Notes under the pieces: generated by a model
Databases searched by the model: none
Seen by the model: only the letters and a program-made list of their open reading frames with translations
Told to the model about the DNA's origin: nothing
Made by a program: the position numbers and the translations under genes
In this document: positions 11,712 through 27,852 of the stretch, piece by piece
Layout of the letters: every line of letters starts with the position of its first letter
Numbering within the stretch: the first letter of the stretch is position 1
Assembly (NCBI RefSeq): GCF_048544455.1
Contig: NC_133528.1
Coordinates: 46,398,002-46,462,001 of the forward strand
Direction of reading: 5' to 3'
Length of the DNA stretch: 64,000 nucleotides
Source: Silene latifolia
Lineage: Eukaryota > Streptophyta > Magnoliopsida > Caryophyllales > Caryophyllaceae

Positions 11712-12281
11712 GTGGTCCGACCAGCTCATTTTTGCCAAAAGAATATCCAGGATTCCGGACTTCAACCTCCTTCCAGGCCCAAGTCATTGCCCGCTATTAC
11801 CTTTGATGACTCGGACTGCGCAGGAATATCGATCTACACCATGAACCTGGTAATCACCATGCAAATTGGCACAACAAAGGTATCAAGAATCCTGATAGAC
11901 GGAGGCAATTCAATCAACCTGGTGATGCTTGGCGTCCTTAAAGCTATGAAGATAGACGAAGGAAAGATCATCAAGAAATCCAGCGTCCTGGTTGGATTGG
12001 TGGAGAAACGAAGAACACCCTGGGAGAAATCACTGCCAACCTATGTGGAAGGCGTGGCTTCATATGAAAGATTTGGAGTAATGGATTGCCTATCCTCGTA
12101 TAATTTAATCCTGGGCAGACCATGGATCCACAATGTCAAAGCAATCCCATCAACATACCATCAATGTGTGAAAATTCCAACAGAATGGGGGATAACCACC
12201 ATCAGAGGAAAACAGAGGACGGCTCAGGAATGTTACACTCAGGCTTTGAAACCTTCAAAGTCAGGTAAGTCCCTTGCATAG
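11712..12281 (+). pseudogene. Tat aspartic protease region
   Basis: Retroviral-type aspartic protease that would cleave the gag-pol polyprotein. The active-site region reads ILIDGGNSINLV at about 11890, where the usual form is D(T/G)GSS. A glycine-rich 'LGRPWIHNVKAIPSTYHQCVK' segment (last residues near 12170) is the second typical Tat/Athila motif. The frame is open for 189 codons, but the segments before and after are in other frames or behind stops, so it survives only as a fragment of the polyprotein. The substitution of Asn before the Ser of the active-site loop may inactivate it. Confidence 0.8.
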
Positions 12282-12326
12282 CAATTAAAGTCACCTGTCA
12301 GGGAAGAATATGTAGCACAATCACAG

Positions 12327-13270
12327 ATGGAAACAGGAGAAGTCATATTAGACCCAGAATTCCCTGACAGGAAAGTACTTGTAGGGTCAGATGCACCCGA
12401 CTCAATCAGACCAAATCTGGTCAGCTTTCTCAAAACTAAAATGTCTTGTTTTGCTTGGTCACATTTTGATATGACTGGTATAGATGCTAATGTTATTACT
12501 CATAAGTCAAATATTGACAAATCCTTTAAGCCTGTACAGCAAAAGAGAAGAAAATTCGCTGCAGAGAGGCATGAAATCATCAACCAAGAAGTTGACAAGC
12601 TACTGGACATGGGAATGATCAGGGAAGTAATGTACCCTGACTGGCTTGCAATCGTAGTAGTCGTCCAAAAGAAAAATGGCAAATGGAGAGTCTGTGTAGA
12701 CTACACCGACTTATACAAAGCCTGCCCAAAAGATCCATTTCCCCTACCACACATCGATGCAATGGTAGATGCCTTTGCAGCCACGAAATGTTAACATTCA
12801 TGGATGCCTCGGTAGATTCAATCGATAAAAATGCATCCAGCAGACCAGGGAAAGCACGACTTTCATCACTGAAAGAGGTATATATTGTTTATCTTTGCTA
12901 TGCCCTTTGGATTAAAAAATGCGGTGCAACCTACCAAAGACTAGTCAACATGATGTTCAAAGACCAGATAGGAGACACCATGGAAGTCTATATAGATGAC
13001 ATGGTAGTCAAGTCAAAAAAGGCATAAGACCACGTCAAAGACCTGGAAGTAGCCTTTCAAATACTGGAGAAATTCAATATGAAGCTCAACCCACAAAAAT
13101 GCCACTTTGGAGTCTCAGCATGCAAATTCCTGGGCTACATGGTGACAAAAAGAGGAATAGAAGCCAGCCCTGAACAGATCAAAGCTATTCTGGAGCTAGA
13201 ACCACCAAAGACAGTCAAAGACATACAAAAGCTGACTGGAAGAATAGCGGCCCTGAACAGGTTCATTTGA
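12327..13270 (+). pseudogene. Tat reverse transcriptase, broken
   Basis: The N-terminal RT part is in good shape from 12327 to 12794 (KWRVCVDYTDLYKACPKDPF, then FPLPHIDAM). Single-base damage at about 12790-12950 scrambles motif B: MLTFMDAS is readable in one frame, MHPAD in another and AMPFGLKNA in a third. The catalytic YIDDM motif is present near 12990, followed by a TAA at 13025-13027. The thumb/connection part 'KLNPQKCHFGVSACKFLGYM' resumes at 13079 up to a TGA at 13268. It cannot give an active enzyme. Confidence 0.85.
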
Positions 13271-14260
13271 AGATCATCAGAGAGGTGCAAATCATTCTAT
13301 AACCTGCTAAGGAAAAACAAGGACTTTCAATGGACCCCTGATCATCAGACCGGCTTTGAAGACCTAAAGATATATCTATCCTCTCCTCCCCTGCTGGCAA
13401 AACCAATCAAAGATGAGCCCCTGCCAGTATACACTGTCGATCCTGGAAACTGCTTTGTCGGTGCGATCTGGTCAAAGAAAGGACGAACAACAAAGACCGT
13501 CTATTATGTAAGTAAAAGTCTCTTTGGATGCAGAGATCGGTATGGCCTCGCTTGAAAAATATGTTTTAGCTTTAATTATGAGTTGCACAAAATTAAGACC
13601 ATACTTTGAAAGCCACCCTATAATAGTCGGAACCAATCTTCCTATCAAATCAGTACTTAGGAAGCCGTAATTATCCGGACGAATGTGTAAATGGTCGATC
13701 TGACTAAGCACATACAACATAACATTTGAACCAAGAACATCAATTAAGTCACAAGCACTAGCAGACTTTGTGGCTGATTTTAGTCCGACCCTAGAACCCG
13801 ACCTAATAAAAGAAGTAAATAAACCGACCAATGACCAGGCGGACCTAGAATGGACCTATTTTTGTCGACGGTGCGGCCAACATGAGGGGCACGGGCCGGG
13901 GGTAGTACTAAAATCGCCACGGGGGATAAGATAGTACAGGCTATAAGTTGTGCATTTGAAGCCACCAACAATGAAGCAGAATACGAAGCCCTAATAGCTG
14001 GACTAAAGGTATGTATTGACCTTGGTGTACAAAACCTAAAGGTACGCGTCGATTCCCTCCTTATTTCAAATCAAGTAAATGGGATATATACAGCTAAAGA
14101 CTCAAAGATGATGCTTTATTTGGATGTTGTTCAAATGTTAAAATCAAAATTTCGCAATTTCAATATTGACCAAATTCCCAGGGACTTGAATACCCAGGCC
14201 GATGCTCTAGCCGGCCTAGGATCCAACTTCAGTCCCCTAGACTTCGACAAAATACCCATT
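13271..14260 (+). pseudogene. Tat RNase H region, heavily decayed
   Basis: This lies between RT and integrase, where gypsy RNase H belongs. Fragments in different frames read 'SQALADFVADF' (about 13745-13780), 'FVDGAAN'-like remains (13860), 'EAEYEAL'-like remains (13975) and 'DQIPRDLNTQADALAGLGS' (14170-14225). The order matches the Tat family RNase H, but the catalytic residues are spread over several frames. It was identified by order and these fragments only. Confidence 0.65.
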
Positions 14261-14399
14261 GTACATTTACTAGAACCTGCAATAAATAAACAAACTGAAA
14301 GCTTCCCAATTTATATTGCCAATTCTTGGACAAAACCCTACTATGACTGGCTACAACAGGGAATCCTTCCCCTAAACAAGCAAGATGCCAAAGCACTAA

Positions 14400-15561
14400 A
14401 AATAAAAGATGCTTCATATACTATTATTGACAACGTGCTTTTTAAGAAATCGCAGGCCGGGCCGTACCTCAGATGCCTGGAACCACAAGAAGTCGAGCAG
14501 ATATTATCGAAATCCATGAAGGATCTTGTGGAAATCATAAAGGTGGAAGAAGCCGGGCAAGCAAAGTACTTAGAACAGGATATTATTGGCCTACCTTGAG
14601 AGCTGATTGCCTGGATTTCAGCTCTAAATGCAAAGCTTGTCAGATTCACGGACCATATATCCATCAGCCATCTGAGGAACTACATTCCATATCCGCACCC
14701 TGGCCATTTATGAAGTGGGGCATGGATATAGTAGGAAAACTACCTCAAGCACCCGGACAGAAAGTTTTCATGCTAGCAATGACTGATTACTTCTCCAAGT
14801 GGATAGAAGCTGAATCATACAGGCAAGTCAAGGAGAAGGATGTCATAGCATTCATCAAACACAACATCATATGTAGATATGGCATCCCCTCTGAAATAGT
14901 ATGCGACAATGGCACGCAATTTGTGGGAAAAAGAACAGCAGCCTTCTGTGCTCAATGGAACATCAATCTGGTAACATCCACACCAGGATATCCAAAAGCT
15001 AACGGTCAGGCAGAATCCAGTAATAAGGTGGTAATCAGCTGCATAAAGAAAAAGCTGGAAAGAAGAAAAGGTAGATGGGCTGAATAACTCCCCCTGGTCC
15101 TTTGGGCTGACAGAACCACGCCTAAGACATCCACAGGCCAAACCCCTTACTCCTTGGTCTATGGATGTGAAGCAGTAATCCCAGCTGAGGTGGACATTCC
15201 ATCAGCCAGATATAGCCTGAACACAATAACAAGCAATATACCTCTAATGGAGGACAGCCTGGACTTAACAGAAGAGCTAAGAGATGCAGCCAGCATCAGA
15301 TTAGCAGCATATCAGCAAAGAGTTGCGAAATGCTACAACAAGACTGTCAAAGCCAGGGTATTCAGGGTAGGAGATCTTGTCCTCAAGAAAGTCTTCCAAA
15401 ACACAAAAGAAAAGAATGCTGGCAAATTGGCCCCAACCTGGGAAGGTCCCTATCTGATTGATTCAATAGTCGGCCAGGGAGCCTATAGATTACAAACCCT
15501 GGACGACGAAATGATCCCAAGAGCTTGGAATATTGCACATTTAAAACTATTTCACATATAA
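14400..15561 (+). pseudogene. Tat integrase, one frameshift and one stop
   Basis: DDE integrase that would insert the cDNA. The zinc-binding HHCC part is visible (IHEGSCGNHKGG ... CKACQIHG, 14505-14650). The core follows with MDIVGK (first Asp, about 14725), VCDNGTQF (second Asp, about 14905) and NGQAESSNK (Glu, about 15010). A TAA at 15085-15087, where the family has a sense codon, splits core and C-terminus; the rest (15154-15561) runs in the same frame from YGCEAVIPAEVD to the natural end RAWNIAHLKLFHI. The HHCC part continues the frame used from 14473; the preceding linker is in another frame. Confidence 0.85.
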
Positions 15562-16256
15562 AATATATCTCTCAATCCAGATATAATTTTTCACCTTGAC
15601 ATTTCTTGCCTGGAAACTACATGTATGATACTTGCAATTATATGAATAAATGCCGTATATGATTTCTTCAAATTATGTGCCCAAGTACTTATCTATGTTC
15701 TCATATTTACTTAGTGAAATCTTCAATACTTGTTTTACATATTGCATTTTATTTAAAACAAATCTTAAAGATTGGGGGCCACCCCCACCAAATATCCAAC
15801 TGATATCCAAATTTCAGTTGCAAAACAGACCTTTAAATATTGAGCTCCACTTAAACATACAAAGCTGGAAAACTCCTTCCTCACTTGTATAACATAGATG
15901 GGTCATAAGCCCTCCAGACAGGCAGGGGACGTAAGCCCTCCAGACAGGCAACAACCCCACCCATAACATACAATAAAAATGAGGACTGGCCAGATCCAAC
16001 ACTAAAACTGGCCCGATCCAGTCAAAAAACTGGTCAAATCCAGTACACATCCAACATTTCAAAAGTACCTTGTCAAAACACAAAAAGAAACAAACAAAGA
16101 CCAAATATTTATTCATCCAAAATAATTGGCCTTACCACACACCTAATAACCATCCATTCCAGGGACATCCCCCCTGGATGGGCCAAATTTTTTTTCTAAA
16201 TATTCATTCCAGGGACATTCCCCCTGGATAGACCAAAACCTAAAAGAAAAACAAAA
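15562..16256. other. Tat 3' non-coding spacer with short repeats
   Basis: No gene. It holds a two-copy direct repeat of 'aagccctccagacaggca' (about 15907 and 15932), three copies of a 'ctggcc(a/c)gatccag'-like word (15980-16045), and two copies of an inverted motif CCAGGGACAT(C/T)CCCCCTGG (about 16160 and 16212). All of them use the CCAGG/CCTGG words that also dominate this element's LTR. Confidence 0.6.
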
Positions 16257-18390
16257 CTAAGCTATCTTTGAGCCAGTGACCGACTCACAACCATCCGCCA
16301 TTTCCTGGTCGTCAGACTTTGCCTTGGAAGGAGGAGAATCCACTTCTTCTTCTTGACCCATATTGGCCAAATCAGGATGCGAGCGTCCAAAGCTATCTCA
16401 TCCCGGTCCGGATTCCAATTAGCCGGTCGATTCGGATCCCTCATAGCATCGACCCGGCCTTTCCCGAAGAAGTATTGAGCAAAGCATCGCCAACCTCGCC
16501 TCCACCAATTCCTTTTCAGCAGCAAGTCGCTCATTTTTTCTCAAGCGATCCTGCATTGCTCGCTTCTCGACCTCCAACTCTTGCCCGACAACCTTCTCAA
16601 AGCATTTTTTGCAGCCACCTCACAAACTATAGCGACCCTGGTTGCCTCCCTAGCTGTCCCCAACCGAGATTGAAGTACTACTTCATTACCCCCTGGATGT
16701 GTGCAGTCACGATTAAGTTTATCCAGTTTTTCCTCCAAACTAGAAACCCTGGCCTGGGCATCCCCGAGCTGACAAGCGAGTAGCCAACCCGCATCCAATC
16801 CCTACATATATATAAAATCAATCAGCCAAATACAAGGCAAAACAAAAAGCACATGAACAATTAAAAATATCCCTTTACAACTAACCTCCCTAGCCTGGGA
16901 AGCAAGTTCAGCAGCCTTTGTTACAAGAGAAGTCAGAATAGAAACCACTCTGGTAGACGACTCAAGGGTACTAGCAGACAATAGCTGGCCGCTCATTTTT
17001 GCAGAAAACTCATCTATCCGTGCCCGGGCATCATCCATGTCATCAATCCTAGCAGCCTTTGGCCTTATACTCGATTGGCGAGCCTGGATAGGCTCTTTCT
17101 CTCCCTCCTCCTCTTCCAAGATAACATCTTCCCTCTTCCTTTTTTGAGCCTGGACGACCTCCGGTGACGCTACCCTGGGTGGATCTTGAGAAGGCTGGAC
17201 ATCAGAAACCAGGATATCAAGCTTTTTGTCACTCCCACTAGCCTCCTGGCTCTTGGACTGTTCAGCAATCCTAGCCACCCCAGCCTTCAAATCCTTTGCA
17301 GAAAAGCTGGCCAACCTAGCAGAAGACCTAAATACTGAATATATAAAAAATATACGTATCAAACGAGAAATGACAAGAAGATAACAGTTAACATAAAGAC
17401 ATACAGAAGACGTACAGGAAAGAGCAGTAGAACTAGGCTTGCCTTTGGGTACTCTGACCCCAGTCAGCTTGGTCTTCATATATCGGGGCAACAATTCCCT
17501 GCCCAAACTAGCTGGCCAGGTCCTCTCTTCCTCAGGAATAGCAAGGAAAGCCTCTATCCTGAAAATAGCTTCCTCATCAAGAGGATCAAAACTCCAATCA
17601 GGAGCTGCAAAAACCGTCAAAATTACACAGGTAAGAATCAAAATCCATTAATCTCATGTAATATATATTGCAAAATAAAAGTACAGGGAACCTACCGCTC
17701 TCCAAGGGAGGATATCTCAGATAATCAAAGCCTGATCCCAGAGTCTCAGTCCGGATAAACAGGAAAGTCTTTGCCCAACTCTTATCATCTCCAGAGTCCA
17801 GGTTAGTAATTAATGGAGACATTTTTGACTTGATTCTCAAATTAAAACGACCGTCAACAGGATTTTTCATATGATATACTGCCTTGATATCATTAATAGT
17901 AATTACAAGATTGTGTTTAGCACATAAATTTTCAATAGAATGGACAAGTTTCCAAACCATTGGCATAATCTGAAAAGGTGATACCTCTATAGCACGAATG
18001 GTGTCAATCATTAAGGGAGTAAAAGGTAACTTACAGCCTGCTTTGAACGCCCATTCAAAAATACAAAACCAACCAGGTGACACCCAGTTAGCCTGACGAT
18101 GGACAAGACTCAGGAATCCATACCTCGGTTGACTCGGGAATTATTTTCTTCTCCCTTAGAATCTTGTCATAGTTTGTTTTTAGTAAGTTTTCCTCGGGAA
18201 AGGAAGAATCCAGAGATTGAAGGGCGGTGAAAACAGAATCCTGGTACTTAAAAGCCACAAAGACGAGCGGGAGGATCAATTTCCCTCACCTCTTCCTCCC
18301 GAACATCCGAGGGTTCGAGCTCAGCTCGCGCAGCTGACCTTCCGAGGTGCGGCGATTTTTCGGGGAACGGGACGTTTTTTGGCTCCCATA
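16257..18390 (-). pseudogene. Antisense gene of the Tat element, spliced, gypsy-type transposon protein-like
   Basis: An extra antisense gene between pol and the 3' LTR, as known in several Tat elements. A TATA box lies upstream (minus strand, 18548-18555) and the probable start is the ATG at 18390 (MGAKKRPVPRK). The N-terminal half (18279-17696), with 'NWVSPGWFCIFEWAFKAG', resembles the 'putative gypsy type transposon' domain. The C-terminal half is a charged coiled coil (EKRAMQDRLRKNERLAAEKE) ending DGCESVTGSKIA. Three small introns with GT...AG borders restore the frame: 17605-17695, 17335-17415 and 16802-16885. Lesions: an early stop near 18325, a 1-nt shift near 18090-18110, and stops in the last exon. 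The function of this protein family is unknown. Confidence 0.75.
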
Positions 18391-18547
18391 TCCTTTATTT
18401 TTGATCTCTCTGTAATGGATGTTAATTATTGAATAATTGTAAGTTGACAAGAGAAGAACTCAGGAGAAATAGGGAAGAATTCTAGAGAGAAATTTAGCAA
18501 AGAAAGTGGAAGAAAATTGGTGAAAAACAAATTCGTCCCAAATACCG

Positions 18548-18555
18548 TATTTATA
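18548..18555 (-). promoter_or_regulatory. TATA box of the antisense gene
   Basis: TATAAATA on the minus strand, in the context CTATAAATACGG, 158 bp upstream of the ATG at 18390. The position fits a dedicated antisense promoter inside the element. Confidence 0.6.
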
Positions 18556-18740
18556 GAAGATGTATAACGGTATGAAAACCCTAGAAATTGCAAAACTCTC
18601 AGCATGACATCACCTAGCCGTTACAGTGTTCAACGGTAACTAGGAGTCTAAGAGTCATTGATTAAGTATGATTCTCTCTATTATTCAACCCGGTAAAGTT
18701 GACATCTCACCCCTGGCCTGATCCAGCACGGGTAAAATGT

Positions 18741-18751
18741 CAAGGGGCAAT
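18741..18751 (+). other. Polypurine tract of the Tat element
   Basis: caaggggcaat directly before the TGTTAGG of the 3' LTR, the priming site for plus-strand DNA synthesis. Confidence 0.8.
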
Positions 18752-19438
18752 TGTTAGGCCCAGATTAGCCTGGCCTGACCATAACCTGGCCTGACCTTAC
18801 AAGACTGACTGAAGAAGATGAAGACCGGACAATTCTAGCTGTTATTGCAATCAGGCTGCCTTATCCTGGAAGAGAAGCCTGATGGTAAGTACAGAATAGC
18901 CTGGCAGAGTATTAAAGCAAGCTAAATTAAGCTGAAGAAGAAGCAAAACGGTTATATAAAGATATATATTCGTGTCCTATCCTCAAGGAAGACTAAGTCT
19001 AATTATAAAACCATATTGCCCATGAACCTGGACGTGCAAAGGAAGAGAAAGTTAAGGATCAAACAAATAAGAACGAGTCAACCGGATTAATAGGGAATAT
19101 GCCCTATTAATCCGGTAACAGCTCCGACAAAAGGGAAGGGAGTTGAAGACCAGTACAACGTTCGTTTTTATGATTATAAATATTGTAATTCTAGCATTGG
19201 CAAATTCATTGATTATTCATTAGTGTGAAACTATTCTATTACTTATCTTTTCGTCATTTTATGAGCATTCACTTACTTAAACAAAATTTGTATTCAGCTT
19301 ATCAAAATAATATAAACACTATTCTTTTCTCCTAGTCTTTCCTCATTATTCATATACAACATATCAAACTTATAGAACTAGATACCCAAATTACTCTCTA
19401 ATCAGGCCGGATCCGTTCAGGAAAATCCTGCTAAAACA
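18752..19438 (+). mobile_element. 3' LTR of the Tat element
   Basis: Same ends and content as the 5' LTR, including the 15-bp hairpin (19081-19095 with 19102-19116) and the TATA box (19175-19182). Confidence 0.95.
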
Positions 19439-23053
<3,615 letters not shown>

Positions 23054-23096
23054 GTTAAATTAATTTAAGTTAATTCAAATTCGGATCGTGTAAGTT

Positions 23097-24292
<1,196 letters not shown>

Positions 24293-24339
24293 TTTAAGTT
24301 AAATTAATTTAAGTTAATTCAAATTCGGTTCGTGTAAGT

Positions 24340-25161
24340 TTATTTCGCGACGGTTGCTGCTGCCTCAGAGTCTGTTTTCTCTTTGACACCACGCCAGCTT
24401 GCTTTGTGGCAGTCTCAGCAGGGTTCCCACTCCTCTGATTGGCTGTGTGCGGTTCCTATCTCGGGGTTGGGTCACACTATGAACGGGAGGACTTACCGTA
24501 GTGTGCTTGGGTATCGTCTTGGTGTTCCGTTATTCACGGTATCTAGGCCCCGTCCTGCTTGCTCTCGGGTTTTTGCTGATGATTTTTTTGGGGAGCACGC
24601 TGTTTCTTGTACTGGTACTGTGGACGTTAAACATCGGCATAACCTCGTCCGTGACACTCTTTTCGATATCTACTATAGGTCTGGTATTTCTGCGGGAAAG
24701 GAGGTTGATAACGGTTTGGTTGACGGGCGTGGTGGTTCTCTTCATCCCGCGGATTTGCTGCTTTTTTCTTGGGACAGAGGGCATGATGGGTGCGTTAACT
24801 TGACAGGGTCTTCTCCTTTGACTCAGACTGGGATGGCGGATTTTGTGCCTGGCCGGGATGTTGCTGATGCTGCTCAGCGTAAGTGTGCTAAGTACGGGGA
24901 TTTGTGCGTGGTAGCGGGTTATGGTTTTCTTCCATTCTCGGTCTCTTCACTTGGGGAGCTGGGTTCGGATGTTGTTGCCTTGCTCAAGCGGATCCATAAA
25001 TTCTCGGTATCTCAGGATGCGGGGGCTCGGGTGGCCGTTTACATTTTTACTAGACTTAGCTTTGCTGTTGCTAAGGGTGTGGGAGCCCAGATTGTTTATC
25101 GGCTCTCCACCAATTTCATGTAAACTTTTATTTTTCTGAATGAAAGCTGCGCGCATCCTTT
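24340..25161 (+). pseudogene. REL-type LINE, copy 3 (3' fragment)
   Basis: Very similar to copy 2 (a few per cent different by eye) and starting at the same nucleotide of the element. From 24383 the frame is open to the natural stop at 25121-25123 and covers the C-terminal endonuclease-like part. The cluster's first Cys is Arg (RPAC), GDH has become GEH, and the catalytic-type Asp of DLTG is Asn. The 3' UTR ends atgaaagctgcgcgc before the TAA tract. It lacks all RT motifs, so it is only a fragment. Confidence 0.85.
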
Positions 25162-25514
<353 letters not shown>

Positions 25515-26099
25515 GTTGGTGATCTGACTTGGGCTCGGCTCATGAAGTCATGCCTAGAAACTCGCCCGAGTTGGTGGTCGGCTCGCCCGAGCTGGAGGTT
25601 TGCTAGCCCGGGTTCCACTAGTAGATGGTCCTTTTTGCAATTGATGCCCCAAAGCCCGTGGGGATTACCTTAGGTCATGGGGGATGGTTCCAATTGCCTT
25701 ATATCTTGGTTACAAGTCTTTGGTTTCCATTGTCTCCTCATGCTTGGTCATTAGTACAATCAATTAAGCTCCTAATTGTTCCATTAATGCACGATTTCCT
25801 CTCATTTTGCTTCCATTCCTACAAATGGGCTAAAATCTCATGAAAATACAAATAGGAAGCTAAAGACGCCAAAATGAACCTAATAAATGCAAATAAGCAT
25901 GCGAAATGGGGTTTGTTAAGGGGTTAAAAGTGCGCTAAAATGAACCACATCAAATATCCCCAAACTGAACCTTTACTCGTCCCCAGTGAAGAGGTGACTA
26001 AAACTTAGACCTTTATTAAAACTTATGCTAATAACATATCCGATACGAGACAATTAACGGGTCCTGCTCCGCCCCTGCAACTCACAACAAAGCACCTAT
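25515..26099 (-). mobile_element. Athila-like element (minus), partial 3' LTR and start of internal region
   Basis: 25515-25952 is the LTR start (on the minus strand TGATGTGG...); it shares 'cttggtcatt', 'caatcaatt' and 'aaaatctca' motifs in order with 62400-62622. 25953-26099 holds the polypurine side ('aatatccccaaactgaacctt', minus-strand sense) and internal non-coding sequence, and continues at 44337 after the inserted element. The rest of the LTR is missing at the junction with the foldback-like arm. At 25545-25615 it carries palindromic words AACTCGCCCGAGTT and GCTCGCCCGAGC. Confidence 0.75.
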
Positions 26100-27047
26100 T
26101 GTAATACTACGGTTTTATGAGTCTCTGGGTACTCTATCGAGTAGGCCTTACTCTGTCGAGTAAGGGTGTGTTGCATTTTAAAAATAGTTTCTGACCTGTT
26201 GGGTACTCGATCGAGTAACCTTGATACTCGATCGAGTAAGGGGGCACTCGATCGAGTACCTCAGCTACTCGATCGAGTAGCCGGTTTACGGGGTGATGAT
26301 TTGTCGGGTTTTGTTAATAATGCGATTAGGTATATAATTACTTCCGTCACTTTTCTTTAAACACTTTTATAACCTAATTGCTTTCAAAAGAGAAAACAAA
26401 CTACGTTCTTCGCATCAATCACATTGTTGGCAAATCCCGGAGCTTGGAAGGTCGGATTTTACCTTTCTTTGTACCTTTGTGATCCTTGCGTCGAGGGTAA
26501 GATCTACGTACCGTTTTTATAGTGTTTCGTTAAAGTTGGTTAAACCCTAATATTGGGATTTGGGGGTTTTGTTGTATTTCGTGATTGGTAGTGATTATAT
26601 GTTTGTATGTTAGGAGGAGGATTCGTAGAAGAAGCCTTTTGATATCAGCTGTTGAGACCGTCTGATTGTGTTGCTTTCCAGGTAGGGTTTCCCTACTCAG
26701 TATTAGTCCCATAATGCATTGTTGGTGTTGTGTAATTGCTGATTATTATCGTATTGGTTTTATGACGGTTGTTGATTGACTGCTATTGATGGTTGTGATT
26801 GTATGTCTCTGGTTCTCGAGATGCGTTCTCGGCTGAGTGGAGTCACTTGCGGGAGTGGCTTCACGCCCTAGTTTCGCCCTCCGTGGAACACGCCACGGGA
26901 AGGGATGTGCACATTAATGGGACAGGGTTATCGCTCGGTATGATGAGCGGGGATTTGGTGGGTACGGCTGTGGTCCCCCACTGGTAGGGCTGGTTCAGTG
27001 GACAGTCGGTGATGAAGATTGATTGGAGTGGGTGTGATTGTGTGTGT
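26100..27047 (+). mobile_element. 5' LTR of the chromovirus-like element, 3' part missing
   Basis: About 98% identical by eye to 42972-43920. It diverges abruptly after 'gtgtgtgtgac', where a short direct repeat (tattgtctattgttgtat, twice within 55 bp) begins. Roughly 420 bp of the LTR, including the GTGTTACA end, is gone. Confidence 0.85.
26130..26279 (+). promoter_or_regulatory. Array of the palindrome TACTCGATCGAGTA in LTR U3
   Basis: Six copies, exact or with 1-2 changes, starting at 26130, 26149, 26204, 26225, 26245 and 26266, with about 20-bp spacing in the last four. The array ends about 50 bp before a TATATAAT run at 26331. It is repeated in the 3' LTR (about 43001-43150). The word is perfectly self-complementary over 14 bp. 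A promoter role is an inference. Confidence 0.6.
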
Positions 27048-27556
27048 GACTATTGTCTATTGTTGTATAAAAAGTTCATATAATTGTCTATTGTTGTATC
27101 ATATCCGCTTGTGAGATAAAGAATGTGATAGAACTAGATGAATTGATTGGAAAAGATGAAGTGGCAATTACATGAGAATATGAATTCCTTGATTATGAAC
27201 ATGTTTATTATGTGATGAAGTGGATTTGTAATATTGTTATGTTAGTAACATGGAAATAGGATTTGTAATGTATGGGTATGATTTGTGTTATGAAAGTTAT
27301 AAAGTTAAAGCATGCGGGTAGTACATGTTTGATAAGTTGAATGTTATATGAGCATGATAGATATTATTGTTTAGTTTTTATAGGTAGTAGCATGTGTTTA
27401 TGGATGGTGGTTTTATAAATATCGAGTCGCTTTTGTTCACCTCGTTGATGTTTAAGTTGTTTGAAAGAGAAAATCAAATAGCTATGTCGTCTGATTAAAG
27501 CAAAGTTGTCTTTAAACTGTTATAACTTGAGATGCATAAATAATTTTAATGTGATT

Positions 27557-27610
27557 CCAATTGGAGGTGATAGCTTGTTCTTTTACGATTCTAACGATAG
27601 GTCACACGCC
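27557..27610 (+). repeat. 54-bp block shared with 1834-1887
   Basis: Ungapped match of about 81% to the solo Athila LTR, ending 'taggtcacacgcc'. It is followed 72 bp later by the TACTCGATCGAGTA array. Confidence 0.75.
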
Positions 27611-27681
27611 CAAAACGACCAAGAAATGAGTGAGTTATGACTGTTTTACGAAAACTGGACAATGCTGAGAATTGCGTAGGG

Positions 27682-27852
27682 TACTCGATCGAGTAGTTTT
27701 GGTACTCGATCGAGTAGGCGGCACTCGATCGAGTACGTTAGTTACTCGATCGAGTAGCCCTGGTGATTTGTTTTACGTGCTTCTGACCTTCACCTACTCG
27801 ATCGAGTAAGTCCCTTACTCGATCTAGTGGCCAGTACTCAATCTAGTGACCC
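27682..27852 (+). repeat. Second TACTCGATCGAGTA array, internal
   Basis: Copies at 27682, 27703, 27722, 27743 and 27795, exact or one base off, followed by two decayed copies (27815, 27835). It uses the same word as the LTR array, but outside the LTR and downstream of the shared 54-bp block. Confidence 0.9.

Larger units (their letters stand above)
9483..19438 (+). mobile_element. Complete Tat-lineage Ty3-gypsy LTR retrotransposon
   Basis: A 9956-bp element with LTRs of 688 bp (9483-10170) and 687 bp (18752-19438), which differ at only about ten positions by eye. A primer binding site follows the 5' LTR, then degenerate gag, protease, RT, RNase H and integrase, a spliced antisense gene, a polypurine tract and the 3' LTR. 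The flanks are 'ataat' (9478-9482) and 'acaat' (19439-19443), an imperfect target duplication inside AAT-type microsatellite. Domain order and the antisense 3' gene place it in the Tat lineage. Pol has many stops and frameshifts although the LTRs are young, so this copy was probably mobilised by proteins from elsewhere. Confidence 0.9.
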